Shown: piece after piece, positions 44,651-57,060 of the stretch
Layout of the letters: every line of letters starts with the position of its first letter
Position numbering within the stretch: position 1 is the first letter of the stretch
Made by a program: the position numbers and the translations under genes
The notes under the pieces: model-generated
What the model was told of the DNA's origin: nothing
What the model saw: only the letters and a program-made list of their open reading frames with translations
Database searches by the model: none
Assembly: GCA_963932465.1 (NCBI GenBank)
Contig: OZ010795.1
Location: 519,565,451-519,629,450, forward strand
DNA: 64,000 nucleotides
DNA from: Maratus speciosus
Lineage: Eukaryota > Arthropoda > Arachnida > Araneae > Salticidae
Direction of reading: 5' to 3'

Positions 44651-47338
44651 TCTATACTTCATATTATAAAGAGGAAAGAATTGTTTATTTGTCGGAGATA
44701 AGCTCAGGAACTACCGAACCGATTCCAAAAGTAATGGTATCAAAATGATGGTGTTCACCCAACTTAGAACATAGGCTATATCTTACGTCGGTGCCACTAC
44801 CCCAAAGGGGGTGCAGGAGCAAAACACGTTCTAAAAATGCGATTTTTGCGTTACTGAAGGACCTAGAAATATGAAATTTAGAATATTAGTTACTTATAAG
44901 ATATAAATGGTGTCTAAGAACAGTTCTTAAACAATTCGAAATTTAAAAGGGGTGAAAATGCACAAAAAGCGCTCTAAAAAACGTTCTAAATGGTAGTTTC
45001 TACATATTCTTAGGAAATACCAAACCAATTTAAAAAACATTGGTGTCAAAATGATAGTGACAACGTTTGCTCCAAGATAGGCTATGTTTTATGTCGGTGC
45101 CACTACCGCAAAGGGGGTTTAGGAGCAAAAACGTTCTAAAAATGCGATTTATGTGTTAGTGATGGGCCGAGAAATATGAAATTTGAAGTATCAGCTACTT
45201 ATTAGATATAAAGGATTTCTAAGAACAGTTCTTAAACAATTCGAAATTTAAAAGGGGTGAAAATGCGCGAAAAGCGTTCTTAAAAACGTTCTAAATGGTA
45301 CTTTCTACACAATCTCATGAAATACCAAACCGATTTAAAAAATAATGGCGTCAAAATGATGGTGAAAATCCTTGCTCCAACATAGGCTATGTTTTATGTC
45401 GGTGCCACTACCCCAAAGGGGCTGCAGAGGAAAAACGTTCTAAATTGCGGTTTTTGCGTGACGGAAGGGCCTTGAATCGTGAAATTTAGAATGGTAGTTA
45501 GTTATAAGATATCAATGTTCTCTAAGGATATTTCCTAAAAAAATCGAAATTTAAAAGGGGGGTCAAAATGCGCAAAAAGCGTTGTCAAAAACGTTCTAAA
45601 TTGCAATTTCTATGCAATCTCAGGTAATACTGAACCGATTTCAAATATAATGGTGTTAAAATGATGGTGACAGATCTTGCTCCAAGATAAGCTATATTTT
45701 ATATATGTTTCCACTAACCCAGAGGAGATGCAGGAGCAAAATGAGCGAAAAGCGTTCTAAAAACGTTCTAAATGCCGATTTGTCACCAATATCTCAGGAA
45801 GAATCAAACTGATTTCAAAAGAAATGTTAAGAAATTGATGCTGACAGCCTCTGCTCTAACATAGACGCTATTTTAAGTCGGTATCACTATCACCTAGACG
45901 TTGCAGTAGCAAAAAATGTTCCAAATTTCGATTTTTGTGATCGGTAGGGGCTAGCAACTTAAAATTGGGGAAGGTATTATGTATTACATATAAATGATCT
46001 TTAAGAACAGTTTCGAAAAAATTGTAAATTTAAAAAGGGGTGAAAATGCGCGAAAAGCGTTCTAAAAATGTTCTAAATTGCGATTTCTACTCAATCTCAG
46101 GAAATTCAAAAGCTATTTCAAATGTAATGGTTGCAAATCAATGGTGACAGTCCCTGCTATAACATAGGTTATATTTTATGTTGCTGTCACTACCATCTGA
46201 GGGTTGAAAAAGCAAAACATGTTCTAATTTGCGTTTTTTGCATAACTGAAGGGTCTAACACTTTGAAGTATGGCATGTTATTTACTTAAAAGATGCAACT
46301 GCTTTCTATGAACTGTCAAAAGAAAATTTCAAATTTAAAAGAATGAAGTGAGCAAAAAGCGTTCTAAATTACAATTTTTATGCAATCTTTTCAAATACCA
46401 AACCGATTAAAAAAATAATGATAACAAACTGTTGGTGATAGAACCTGCTCAAACATAAGCTATATTTTATGTCTGTGCCACTACCACTAGAGAGTTGCAG
46501 TAGCTAAAAACTTTCTAAATTGCGATTACTGTGATACTGAAAAGGCTAGAAACTTTAAATATGGCATGGTAGTTGCTTATAAAATATAAATGCCCTCGAA
46601 GGACTGTCGAAAATAAATTCGAATTAAAAAGGGTTGAAGTGAAGGGGAGGTGCGAAAAGCATTCTATAAAAGTCCTAAATTACGATTTCTACGCTATTTC
46701 AGGAAATATAAACCAAATATAAAAGTAATAGTTGCGGATCAATGGTAACAGTCTCTGATCCTACACAGGCTATATTTTATGCCGATGATTCTACCACCTG
46801 GGATTCACAGGAACAACAAACGCTTTAAAAAAGGCCTTTAAAAGCTTTCTAAATTACGTTTCTGTGGAATATTAGGAAATAACAAACCAATTTCAAAATT
46901 AATGTTGGCAAATTAATTGTAACAGTTCCTATTTCAACATAGCCCTTTATGTTGAGAGAAGTGGTAGGACTTGGAATTTGACATGATGGTTAATTTTAAG
47001 ATGTAAGAAGATGGTTTCTAAAAAATTCAAAACTTCAAATGAATACTGAAATGAGCGTATTAATTGAGCATAAAAGTTTCAAAATATTTTCAAAATTATT
47101 ATTTATTTAGTTTTATTTCGTTTTATTAATTTAAGTCTCATTTCTGCCTTATGCAGTGTAACAATGATATTTAATCAAACTGTGTTTTAAATATTAATTT
47201 TTTTTAATTATTCCTAAAAGTAATAAGTGCCTTTTAATAAAATAAAAATTTAGTTAGTACCTTTTAATAAAATTAGACATATAAATATCACTTGGCATAT
47301 TTCAAATATTACGCGAGCAAAGCCGCGGGATTTGCTAG
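44651..47338 (+). mobile_element. Non-autonomous Helitron with internal tandem units (copy H2)
   Basis: It has the same 5' end TCTATACTTCATATTATAAA and the same 3' end ACGCGAGCAAAGCCGCGGGA..TTTGCTAG as H1, inserted between A (44650) and T (47339). At 2.69 kb it lacks the 1.8-kb insertion of H1. Unit landmarks lie near 44770, 45078, 45380, 45685, 45860, 46165, 46455, 46763 and 46935. There are three long units before the GATAAGCT unit, against four in H1, so one ~305-bp unit differs between copies. No Rep or helicase. It gives the reference for the empty site in H1. Confidence 0.87.
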
Positions 47339-47476
47339 TATATTATATATTTATAAACACAAAATTTATTTAAAGAGATTTTGCATAAAGTTACTTTAAG
47401 TAATATGTTCAGCTATATTTAAAATTTATTTCGAAGCTGTTCTTGTTAAAATAAGTTGTACTTTATGGAATTCATA

Positions 47477-49150
47477 CTACAGCTCATATTCAAAATATTA
47501 GGATAATTGAGAAAAAGTAATAAGCAAAAATATTTTTCATTTAATTGTTTTTGATACTAAGCAAATGCAATTAAATTTCATATAAATTAAATCTGGAATG
47601 TTTAAATAAGATTTTAACATTTACAAAATATAAAATACAGTACAATAAATTAGATATACAGCTTTCTAAAACACATCAAAATATTAGAATAAAATTTAGA
47701 TTGGTTCAAAATATTAGAATATTTTATTTTACGCAACAACATTACCTTATGAATATGAAGTAAATGGTAGTTAATTTTTTGAGGTATCCCCTTTACCTTC
47801 CATAACAGAGTACAATCGATGTTGCATACTATATACAAGGTGTTTAACATTTCTATTAATATTAGCCCAAATAGACTTTATACGTGCCACTAACTCAGTT
47901 TTTCTTGAAGGAGGATTTTCTTGAAGTTTTTTCTTCATTATACACCATAAGTATTCGATGGAATTAAGGTTTGGTGAGTTTGGTGGACAAGGAAATACCT
48001 TAACGTTGCGTTTGCGGAACAAATTATTAGTTGACATCGAGGTAAGCGGTGACGCTAAATCTTCTTGAATGATGAAATCATCTTCAAATAAATCTTCTGA
48101 AGATGGAATGACGTAACATTCCAAAATTTCATGATATTTCTGAGAGTTAATCTTTTCGCAGACGATGCATAACCTTCCAGGTACTTCTGAACTCAAGCAA
48201 CCCCAAACCATGACACTAGTAGCAAATTTTACGGAACGTATAAGGCATTCTTTATCAAATGCTTCTTGCTTGATTCTCCAAACTCGAATACTTTGATTAC
48301 CATATGAAACACAAAACATACTTTCATCACTAAGTAATATATTTTTTCAATATTCTCCGCTCCATAAACGTCTTGATTTACACTAATTCAATCTTATACG
48401 TTATTGTTTTGCAGTCATGAGAGGTTTTGCTTTCGATACACGAGATTCAAACTTAAATTTATGGAGACGTCTTAATGTTGTCGATGTAGAAATTTCAACT
48501 CCTTCTTCTTTCTACTTTCGGTGCAAGAATCGAACCCTTTTAAAACGGTTTTTCTTAACTATACGCTTCAGTTTCCTGTCATCTCTAGCAGATGTTTCTG
48601 GTTTTCGGCCGTCATTATGCAGAATTTATTTTGAAATTTCCATTTTTGCAATATTGCGTTAGTATTTTACTAATGCTGGATTGCGAACAATGTAAATAAT
48701 TCGCTATATAACATTGATTTTTCCGTGCCGATACAAATCGCATATACGATGTGTAATAGATTCAGGAATATCACTCACACGACCCATTTTCAGGCGAAAA
48801 GCAAACAAACTGCAAAAAGAATATTTATTTTAAATACAGTCACGTGAATTTAATCAATGATGCCACCAGTTATGAATTGGCGATAATTAAAGGAGAATTA
48901 ATGTGAAATATTCTGATATTTTGAATCACTTGAATAAATATTCTAATATTTTGACTTTTCAAAATAATTTTTTTTTCAATTAATCTTTCAAAAAATGATA
49001 ATTTTTAAATAATAAATAACTTTAATCAACAATAAGTTCTTAATAAAAATTTCGTTTTCATATTTGCATTAAAAGACATTAAATTACCAATCAATATTTT
49101 TAATTTGTAAAAAAAAGTAATTATTCTAATATTTTGAATAGGAGCTCTAG
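47477..49150 (-). mobile_element. Degenerate full-length Tc1-like element
   Basis: The left end TACTACAGCTCATATTCAAA matches the inverse of the right end TACTAGAGCTCCTATTCAAA, and the pairing continues through AATATTAGGATAATT. Additional TATTAGAATA-type repeats lie just inside each end (near 47690-47730 and 48905-48955), like the subterminal direct repeats of Tc1 elements. A broken transposase gene lies on the minus strand. The exact TA boundary is ambiguous by three bases. Confidence 0.75.
47771..48787 (-). pseudogene. Tc1-like transposase (DD34E-type), broken
   Basis: The N-terminus MGRVSDIPESITHRICDLYR starts at 48787 and matches Tc1-like starts. A GRKPETSARDDRKLKRIVKK hook region follows near 48600. 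The first acidic block is NILLSDESMFCVSYG near 48320, with an intact catalytic Asp. Then come SVMVWGCLSS, FIIQEDLASP (second Asp) and PPNSPNLNSIEYLW (Glu). I count 34 residues between the last two. From about 48319 to 47771 the frame is open for 182 residues, but several stops and frameshifts break the N-terminal half, for example in the helix-turn-helix after LYRHGKI. It is unrelated in detail to the intact Tc1 at 12288-13328. Confidence 0.8.
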
Positions 49151-49269
49151 TATAGACATATCTGTTTGATTTACAATATTTATAGATACATAAAACTACA
49201 TTTATCAGGCAAATAATGAGGCTTAGTGAAATAATCTCATTCTTATTTAGTGTAGTATGTTTAGTCACA

Positions 49270-49320
49270 GAAAAGAATAATATGAAACCCCTCCCCCCCC
49301 CCCCAAACACACACACCTAA
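49270..49320. repeat. Poly(C)-(CA)n microsatellite
   Basis: A run of C residues (about 49291-49305) passes into short (AC)n. It has the same order of tracts as at 6642-6682. Confidence 0.8.
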
Positions 49321-49499
49321 TAACTCAGCGCAAATCAGTGGTATGAAAATGATTAGCGTAGCAATCTGTTAATTATAAATCTTCTGATTAATTTTTGGAA
49401 TACATTTTACTAAGGCGATCGCCTAAATATAGCAATTGTAACACCATTAAAGGTTTTGGTTAACACTTAATTTTGACAACATGTTAGGTTCTTTAATAA

Positions 49500-50110
49500 A
49501 TTTTACATTTGACTACAAATGGAGTTTTGTTACATGTCCGCAGCCTCTACTGGTTATCACACAAAATTGGTTGCTACCAACTTCCGGACGAGGGAATAGA
49601 AACCTCGACTCAGTCACTTCAAAGAAGAGTCTGGTCAGGTCCGATCTCGAGGCAAAGTGACCATCATATCATTGACAACCAATCAAGGAACTTCACGTGA
49701 AGAACCGCGATCGGAGACTAATTGTAAAGATGGCGTATTATTGAACCACTTTAAGTGTCGGCGTCTTTTCTTGTGGTCATGCTGTTTTTTCATCTTTAAT
49801 GGTTTTACATGGAAACTACTAGGTATCCTGCAGTAGGGAGAAGTTTCCTTGGAGTTCAATCTAATCTTCTCATATCCTTTTCATTGTTGAATCTCCCGCT
49901 CTTTGGTTAAAAACCACATTTTATTGCTTTAGAATGAGAGGGAGCACATTTCCTTTCTAAACGCAGCCTAATGAGAATCACTCCACACCCGGTTTGATTT
50001 ACCGCCGTCCAAAACTGAGGACGAAGATCTCCTATGCCAGTTTACCTCCGTGATTCAAGGTGGCGCTCAGTGGGCCGTTTTGATGAACTAGTTGGGCAAC
50101 ATTCATTTTT
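49500..50110. other. GC-richer unassigned block
   Basis: This is less AT-rich than its neighbours and shows features such as CACTTCAAAGAAGAGTCTGG and TTGATTTACCGCCGTCC. I find no convincing open frame, splice structure or RNA fold. A transposon relic or a conserved noncoding element are both possible. Confidence 0.3.
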
Positions 50111-51186
50111 CCGATTATCTCGAAATTTGACAAAACGGCATGAACTGTTAGCTGAATGTCTGTATTTTCGAGATACATAGTAGTTTTGGAGTAATCAGAG
50201 GTGTCAATTAATTGTGACCGTAAAGTAGCAATTTGCGCAGTTGGTTTGAGGGAATTTCAAACGTTGCACTAGCTTCCTCTAAGTTTGAAAGTACGTCATG
50301 ATTATTCTGTCTTATTTGAAAGCACGAGTTTGCTTATCTAATGTCACAGCTTTGTAAAGGTCAGATTTAACCCATTTTTGTTTGAAAACAAGCGATATAA
50401 AACCCGCTTTACCGCTTTTGTCAAAGGCTGAAATTCTGGATAATCCTTGATGTTGTTTACAAACTTCATCTTGACTTTTAACAAATTATTCACCATTATT
50501 CCGCAATAAGCATTTTTTTAAATCTAAGTGCCATTCATAAAGTCGTGAAAATTAAACAAACACCAGCAGATAGCTGCAGATGAGTAAGTTTTTATTAATA
50601 AAAAAGCATCATATTAACTTCCAGTTGATGTATGTATGTTTAGTTCTAATCTTGCAAGTCAAATTTAAATCACTTTTAATTATCCTACTGAGCCGAAACA
50701 ATGAGTACATGTATAATTTCAATGACATACAATATTATTATGATTTAAAGATCGTAGAAGTTTGTTTCGAATACTGTTTTTACAGGGCTTCACAAAAATT
50801 TAGATTAAAACTTGCAAGTTAATTTTAAATCAATTTCAATAATCTGATTGAGCTGAAACTTTGCTCAGGATACGTAATTCTTATGACAATGCAATATTAT
50901 TATAATTTATGGAACGTAGCAGTTAAGCTTTTTTTACAGGTCCACATAAAAGATTAGTTCTAATCTTGCAAGACAATTTTAAAACATTTTCAGTTATCTG
51001 ATTGAGCTGAAACTTTACCTATATGTGTTTCCCGATGATAATTCTATTAAATTATAATTTGACGAACGTAGAAATTATGCATTTTTTACAGGGAAACACA
51101 AAAAATCATGGAGAGATTGTTGCTAAAAGTAGAAATTTTATTTAAATTTTTACAAAATTGCTATAGGTTAAAATATAAAATAAAAT

Positions 51187-51523
51187 GTATAATGTGAACA
51201 TTAAAAAGGGCCTCAATCTTACTTAAAAGGCGACTAATGTAATGGAAATGATGTTACAAGTTTAAAATATAAATTTTATTTACAACTTCTTAGTACTTTC
51301 AAGCCTTCCAGGCTCATCACCAGAGAATATCTTAATAACTAAATGTTGTTTATTTATACAAATACGTCACTTTGTTTTAAAAATGAGCCTGATGAGGAGC
51401 CAGGAAGGCTTGAAAGTACTAAGACGTTTTAATAAAATGTATATTTTAAACTTGTAACATCTTTTTCATTACATTAGTCGCCTTTTAAGTAAGATAGTGG
51501 CCCTTTTTAATGTTCACATTATA
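51187..51523. repeat. Foldback of ~337 bp with ~140-bp arms
   Basis: TGTATAATGTGAACATTAAA and the following AGGGCC, TCTTACTTAAAAGGCGACTA and TTACAAGTTTAAAATATAAA segments of the left arm are inverted on the right. The inner part carries AGTACTTTCAAGCCTTCCAG and its inverse. Pairing seems to resume briefly beyond the Tigger element (TATATTTTAT at 53215), which would place the Tigger insertion inside the right arm. GCCTGATGAGGAGCCAGGAA followed by GGCTTGAAAGTACTAAGACG resembles terminal regions of Penelope-like elements, so this may be a pair of inverted Penelope ends; that is inference. Confidence 0.65.
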
Positions 51524-52525
51524 CAGTAGCCTCCCTCTTAACCGGCCTCGCCTTAACCGGAACTCCGCTTTAACCGGCCGACTTTTTCGCCAACATAATG
51601 CAAAATTCAAGGATGACGGCCTCGGGAACACAATTCGGTCGCTTTTGAGATGAAGTGCAATCCCGAGGGGAAGGAGGCAAAATTCAGAAAGGAGAACGTC
51701 AATTCTAAAGGGATAAGCGTTGACCTTCACCATTGTTGAATTCAGGGTGTGGCCGAGGGGGGGGGGACGTCTGTCCCCCCAGGAATAATGAGATGTTCCC
51801 CCCGCAGACTTGTATAAAACGAAAACCACATGGGTCAAAAATGTTCTGCAAATTAATTTAATGTTTAATAAAATTAAGTTTTATATTATTCTGACGATAT
51901 GAATTGAAAACTATAGTTTCAAATATTGCTATTTAAATAATAGCAATATTAATAAATTATTTTAAAATATTGCTATTATTATTATATTGCTATTTAAATT
52001 TAAAATTATTAATATTAATTAAAGAATAATTATTTTAATTAAAAAATAATAAAGTAAAAATCCATGATAGGAAGGGGTGAATTCATCCGATCGGCAACTT
52101 GTTTTAGTCTACGGAAAATAGAAATAAAAGAGTCTGTGATGTCACAACAATGTTTTGAGACTTCAAACTTTGAATTGTAGACAAACAATTCATAAAACGT
52201 ACATAAGATTGGGGAATATTTTAAATTTTTGGTATTTAAAAAAAGTTACAAAAACAAAAAATACATTTTCCTTTTCTTAACTTTTTTCCGCAAAGTTCTG
52301 AATTTTTCAGAAAATTTTCCGCGCACGGCGTTCATGCGTGCGTCTTTATTATACAACTCTGGGGGGAAGATTTCAGATTTTGTGTTTTTAGTGGTCAAAA
52401 GTGCAACCCCCCCCCCCCCCCCGGAACTCTATAATGTCCAATCTATCTATCTGAAAACTGTTTTGTACAGACATTTAAAAAGCTTGAAATACGAACAGAT
52501 CACCGTAGATGTATAAGAGTTTTTT

Positions 52526-52976
52526 GAGTCTGATAACTATCTCAAGCATGAAACATTATTTGACGAGGATATAATTAGGACAGTAACTGATGTTGTTCAA
52601 TACGAAGACGATCCTGTTAATGTTGATACTGCTAAAATTCCTCATACGGAAGGGGTAAAAGCATTAGAGTTGCAGCTACACTACACTGTTAAAAATTTCG
52701 CAGCATTCTGGCAGGTCATTCGACCGCTTTTTGAAAAAACGGTTTCATAACCATAATTTAATTATATTCTGACCGTAAAATAGCCAATAATATGGTCAGA
52801 ATAGGTCAAATGACCTGCCAGAATGCTTCAAATTTTTAACAGTGTATGTTGCGCAGCGGCTAACAGCTTCCCCGGTTAAACTTATGATGTTAAAGAGATG
52901 GAAAGATTATGCTGCAAAATGTCGGGCATCTTGCCTTCCACAGAAGAAGGTCGCTGATTTCTTTATGGTTGATTAA
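52526..52976 (+). pseudogene. Tigger transposase C-terminal remnant, split by a MITE
   Basis: Reading from 52526, an acidic stretch (LFDEDIIRTVTDVVQYEDD) leads into IPHTEGVKALELQLHY. There the frame is cut by the 161-bp MITE. It resumes with VAQRLTASPVKLMMLKRWKD and ends in KKVADFFMVD and TAA at 52974-52976. Removing the MITE and one TA leaves 288 bases, exactly 96 codons, in one open frame. KALETAL-like, KRW and ITxFF-like blocks are normal for the end of Tigger/pogo transposases. The catalytic core is absent, so the protein was lost before or regardless of the MITE. Confidence 0.7.
52684..52844. mobile_element. 161-bp TA-flanked MITE inside the Tigger gene remnant
   Basis: Ends CACTGTTAAAAATTTCGCAG and (inverse) CACTGTTAAAAATTTGAAGC start inverted repeats of about 42 bp containing GCATTCTGGCAGGTCATT on both sides. 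TA is duplicated (52682-52683, 52845-52846). The pairing is nearly complete, so the MITE is compact and fairly young. Confidence 0.9.
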
Positions 52977-53693
52977 CTTATATATACATAATGTAGAACA
53001 ATTTCAACTGCTTATAAAGTTGTGTGGCACGATTTTCGACAATTTAATTTATGTTAAATATTTTTCTTTTAAAACTACACAAATTGAAAACTAAATGCAT
53101 CGTATGGGTTTAATTATTATTATTATTTTTTTTTTACTTCTCCGCTTTAACCGGTTTTTCTCTTAACCGGCTTACCCTCGGTCCCGTTTAGTCCGGTTAA
53201 GCGGGAGGCTACTGTATATTTTATGTTGAATTAAGGTGAAAAATTGCGTTTCGTCTTATGATGTTATTATATTACTATAGGTTATTGAGATACACAATAG
53301 CTTTTTTAAAATTGAAAACAAAGTGCGTAGCAGTTGTATTTATTTTACAGGGACACACAAAAAATTCGAATACATTACCGTCGGTATACAGAAAATTTAT
53401 TTCAAATTGAATAAAATTTATATAGGTTAATTATTCACACAACAGCATTTTTTCAACCGAAAATAATTTTGGTAGAATTTATATGTTTTACAGGGTACTA
53501 CAAAACATTAAAGTTTTTTTAATATCATTTTATTTAATTTTTTTTTCAGGATGACTACACAAATTTCTTGAGAAATTCGGAGTAGACAAAAATACAAAAA
53601 AGAAATGAATGATACCTTACATGTGTGCATTAAATTGTTTTTTACTCAGTTGTAAAATTAGTACGTTTAACGCATTATTTGTAATGCATTATA

Positions 53694-54146
53694 CAGGGTG
53701 CCCACTAAAGGCCTTCCAATGCCCTTAATTGCCGAACGGTTGCAGCTATACTCATAAAAGTAGTGTCTAGGCACAGTAAAGTGGCCATGCTGTACCAGAT
53801 GACACCGCTTTCAGCATCACCTGATGCAAAACAGCTGAGTTAGTATTTCTATCTCGAAAACGAGATTCATATTCAGAACGAGATTCATTTAGCATTCATG
53901 TTCACAAGGTGTCCTTTCGAGCTAAATCGATGATGCTCTACAAATTTGTCATTCCCTTTTATCCCATATTTCGAACCTTTTTCCCGATAGGAACGCTAAT
54001 ACCGCAATTTTTCACCAGGTGGCGCTGTAAGCGGTTTTATCTAGTAGCGCATAGCCTCTTTAGTATACCTAGACACCATGTTTATGAATATAGATGCAGT
54101 CGTTCGGCTGTTAAGAGGGTGGGAACGGACTTTAGTGGGCACTCTG
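53694..54146. mobile_element. 453-bp mariner-type MITE
   Basis: Ends CAGGGTGCCCACTAAAGGCC and (inverse) CAGAGTGCCCACTAAAGTCC, flanked by TA (53692-53693, 54147-54148), start inverted repeats of about 80 bp including GCCGAACG and GTGTCTAGG on both sides. The interior has two AACGAGATTCAT copies and AGGTGGCGCTGTAAGCGG. The short open frame inside it has no recognisable domain. Confidence 0.85.
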
Positions 54147-54293
54147 TATTTTTATTTTAAGACATTGTTGTTAACTAACCAAATATTTATCTCTGTTTGA
54201 GTATTTTATTAGTGATGCATTAAAAAAAGCAGCAAAAACTAATTAAACTTCAACGAAATAATTTTGTTCACCTAGATCTTCAAAACTTCTCAT

Positions 54294-55200
54294 TGTGCGG
54301 CGGATAGACAGACACAACATCAAGGGTTATTATTACATAGAATAATAAATAGGAAAGTACCCACAGCCTAAACGGATCAGTTTCAACGAAGGGAGCTCCT
54401 CACTCCCAACAGGGGTGAAACTGATCAAAACCAGTGCTATGAGATAGAAGAAATGACAGAAGACAACACGGAACCCAAACGGTTCAACTTCCACAGGGAG
54501 CGGGATACTCCTAAAGATCTTACTCATGGAACCGAATCAACAACAGGGTTACGACAACACAAACATAAAACACAATATAAACATAAAGTTTTAGTAAATC
54601 GATAGAACAATATATAGCAAAGTTAGTTACTCTCGCAAGACCAAACAGATCGCGGCCAAGCGGTAATCACCCCCGCATGGATCTCTGTGTAGGTTATGAC
54701 TCTTTCGCGAGTATTTTCAGTTCGAGAGGGACTCAACACTACAGCATCTAGACAAGGGAGAAATTACAGCGAAAATTTTTTTGCTTAACGAGACACATTG
54801 ACAGCCGCCTCTGTCTCGTTATTTCGCTTATTCTCCCCTGGCATTCACAAGCATCTGAACTACCCAAGGGATTGTGCCACCTCACAATCCCAGACACTTA
54901 ATAGGGTATCCTTGACTGCGGCTAGACGAGTCAGTCAAGATGCACCTCTTTGTGCTCCGAGCATCGTAGTGACGAGGGAACACAATTTCATACACCCATA
55001 TGGGATGATAGTCATTCACATCATAATGCCTCAAGAAAAAACTATCCAGTTGGACATTGCTCAGAAACGTAGTCTCTGAACTGGAGGTGGGAATCCATCG
55101 GCACCCTGCTCCACTCAGGGACACCGCTTTAGTCTTCTTTCGAAAATGAAAATGACCATCACGGCGTCCTCGGCCTGGCGGTATCGGTCATTCTTACATT
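54294..55200 (-). mobile_element. GC-richer block, possible solo LTR (weak)
   Basis: The block is distinctly GC-richer than its flanks and could begin TG and end CA on either strand (54294; 55200). On the minus strand it begins TGTAAGAATGACCGATACC and has a TATA-like region near 54565. Flanking pentamers CTCAT and TTCAT differ by one base, so a target duplication is not proven, and no second copy exists in the window. Short open frames inside show no known domain. A decayed gene or other transposon is possible. Confidence 0.3.
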
Positions 55201-55374
55201 CATCCTCCTGCGCCGAAGCCTTGTTGATTTGGAATCACTCGGGTGTGCAAGCATCCTTCGGCTATTAAACGGGAATTCCTTCGGTGCGATAGTGTAGAAA
55301 TTATGCAGGTTTAAAGTTTCTAACTCCTAATGTTAAACTCATTTTTAATCATTGGAAAACAAATTGCAATGCGG

Positions 55375-55975
55375 GTAGTTCATTAACCATAACTCAAAAA
55401 CTACTTAGCGGAATTAGTTGTAACTTAGATATTTATTTCTGTTAATAAATTATAGGTTACAATTGATATTTTTATTGAAAATGAGTATTTTGAAGGAATA
55501 TATTTTTCAAACTTTGATTTTAGGAATTAATTTTAGAATAAAGCATGAATTGTAATCTGTGCATTTTTACACATAATTTTAATTTCAGTAGATTTGGAAT
55601 CAGAGGGGTAGGAACATATTTTGCATTACATTTTCGACGATATATCTGAAAATATACTATCTAAATATAAAAGAAATGTATTTTTGAGTTCGGCGTCGCG
55701 AAAGTTTTCACACGATACTTCACACGATATATAAAGAAAAGATTTTTTTAAGTAACTTAATTTGCCCTCTACATTATTCATTAATATATTTGTGAATGGT
55801 TAATAATATATAAGTATGTGGATTAATTTACTTTTATTACTTCAGCCAATTTGAACTTTCCACGTTCCATAGTTTACGAGTAAAATGGCTGTGACAGATG
55901 GATAGACAGACGACACAGGAGTGACATTATAATGGTTCCATTGTTACTTTTTAAGTACTGAACCCTAAAAACGAA
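55375..55975 (+). mobile_element. F1 repeat, 3' partial copy
   Basis: It matches about 36240-36740 in order: AACTCAAAAACTA, AATTTCAGTAGATTTGGAAT, GGAACATATTTTGC, GAAATGTATTTTTGAGTTC, CCATAGTTTACGAGTAAAAT, GACAGA repeats, ATGGTTCCATTGTTACTTTT and CTGAACCCTAAAA. The left end of the family is missing, so it is 5' truncated. Confidence 0.65.
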
Positions 55976-56424
55976 TTTAACTTTAAGAGTGGCACATTCT
56001 AAGCATGTATATTTCGTAAATTACTTGACCAAATGACTTAGCAATTTCTATTTGAAGAGAAAATTTACCTGAAAATCAAATACGATGCCAAAATTAAATG
56101 TTGGTATAGGAAATTTTAAATTATGTTACAATATCGATATTTAGACCATCCATAATCATATATCCATCATTCACAATCAGGATAGCAATAGTAAGTAGAC
56201 GTATTCATAATTGATTAGTAAAATTACATTTTTATAAGTTGATTTGTGAGATTGTAGGGGCCCTGTTTTTTTCCACAGCTCTACATTTTACAGAGTATAT
56301 TTATTAAAGCTTTTCGATTCTTATATGAAATTATATTAACAAACTTCTTTAAAATTAAATATATATATATATATATGCTATATATGTTCTCAAAAACAAA
56401 TTATTATAAAATAAATTAATAAAG

Positions 56425-57060
56425 AATTCTTTAACTACATTTCTAAAATTGAAGTGCCGTTTTTTCTTCTTCATTAAAATACTTTCAGAGATGTAAGATA
56501 GTAAAAGACATTCTTAACTTCATAATTCCTAATACAAAAAAAAAAAGGATCTTTTACTTTGATTCCTTTAAACTCGACCGCATGTTAATGAATTTCAAAG
56601 CTGAAATTAAAAAAAAAATGTTCAGATAACTCTTAGAATTTTCTAAAGAGATGGATTTACAGAATTAAACAACAAAAAAAAATGTATTCTTCAAAGATAT
56701 GACATTCTACAATTTTATTTAAATTTTGTTCGTGTTGGTAAAATATTTCTTATAAATAAATAAATTTGTTAAAATAAACTGAACACAGAACATTAATAAG
56801 AAAATGGAAACTGTCTGAGGTAGTTTTGAAAGTTTTCTTTCTTTCCAAGTAATTATAGATAACTTTTAAAGTTTACAAGAATAATTTTTCCTAAAATTTA
56901 ATTTAATTTCAAAGTTTTGTTGAAAAAAGACATTTAAAATTTGTGGTAAATATTTTCTTAAAGTTACAAAAATTATATTTTTAAAATATTATATATTTTT
57001 TTTAATATTTCATTTTTATCGTAAAAAAAAAAAAATATATATTTTTGAAATATGCTTAGC
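56425..57060 (+). repeat. Dispersed AT-rich repeat, copy 2
   Basis: This is a diverged copy of 37810-38400. Just upstream, at about 56270-56340, a segment (CTCTACATTTTACAGAG..AAGCTTTTCGATTCTTATAT) matches the sequence downstream of F3 copy b near 25255-25325. Confidence 0.45.

Larger units (their letters stand above)
51524..53214 (+). mobile_element. Tigger/pogo element, internally deleted
   Basis: Left end CAGTAGCCTCCCTCTTAACC and right end (inverse) CAGTAGCCTCCCGCTTAACC are flanked by TA (51522-51523, 53215-53216). CTTAACCGG-type subterminal motifs recur several times at each end. A poly(G) tract at about 51757 and a poly(C) tract at about 52407-52424 lie inside. Only the transposase C-terminus remains (52526-52976), itself split by a MITE. 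Confidence 0.85.
50740..53570 (+). mobile_element. F3 modular repeat, copy f, split by a foldback and a Tigger element
   Basis: Cores lie at about 50785 (ACAGGGCTTCACAAAAATTT), 50937 (ACAGGTCCACATAAAAG) and 51090 (ACAGGGAAACACAAAAAATC). After the insertions at about 51187-53214 they continue at 53349 (ACAGGGACACACAAAAAATT), 53492 (ACAGGGTACTACAAAAC) and a weaker one at 53548. Spacing is again about 145-155 bases within each part. Neither a hairpin head nor a 3' end is clear. Confidence 0.6.

Noticed and set aside
48417..48662. An 81-codon plus-strand frame
   Set aside because: It is antisense to the decayed N-terminal half of the Tc1-like transposase at 47771-48787.
54294..55200. A solo LTR as a firm call
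   Set aside because: The TG..CA ends and GC-rich composition are suggestive, but the flanking pentamers do not match exactly and no paired LTR or coding region is present; it is listed only as a weak candidate.
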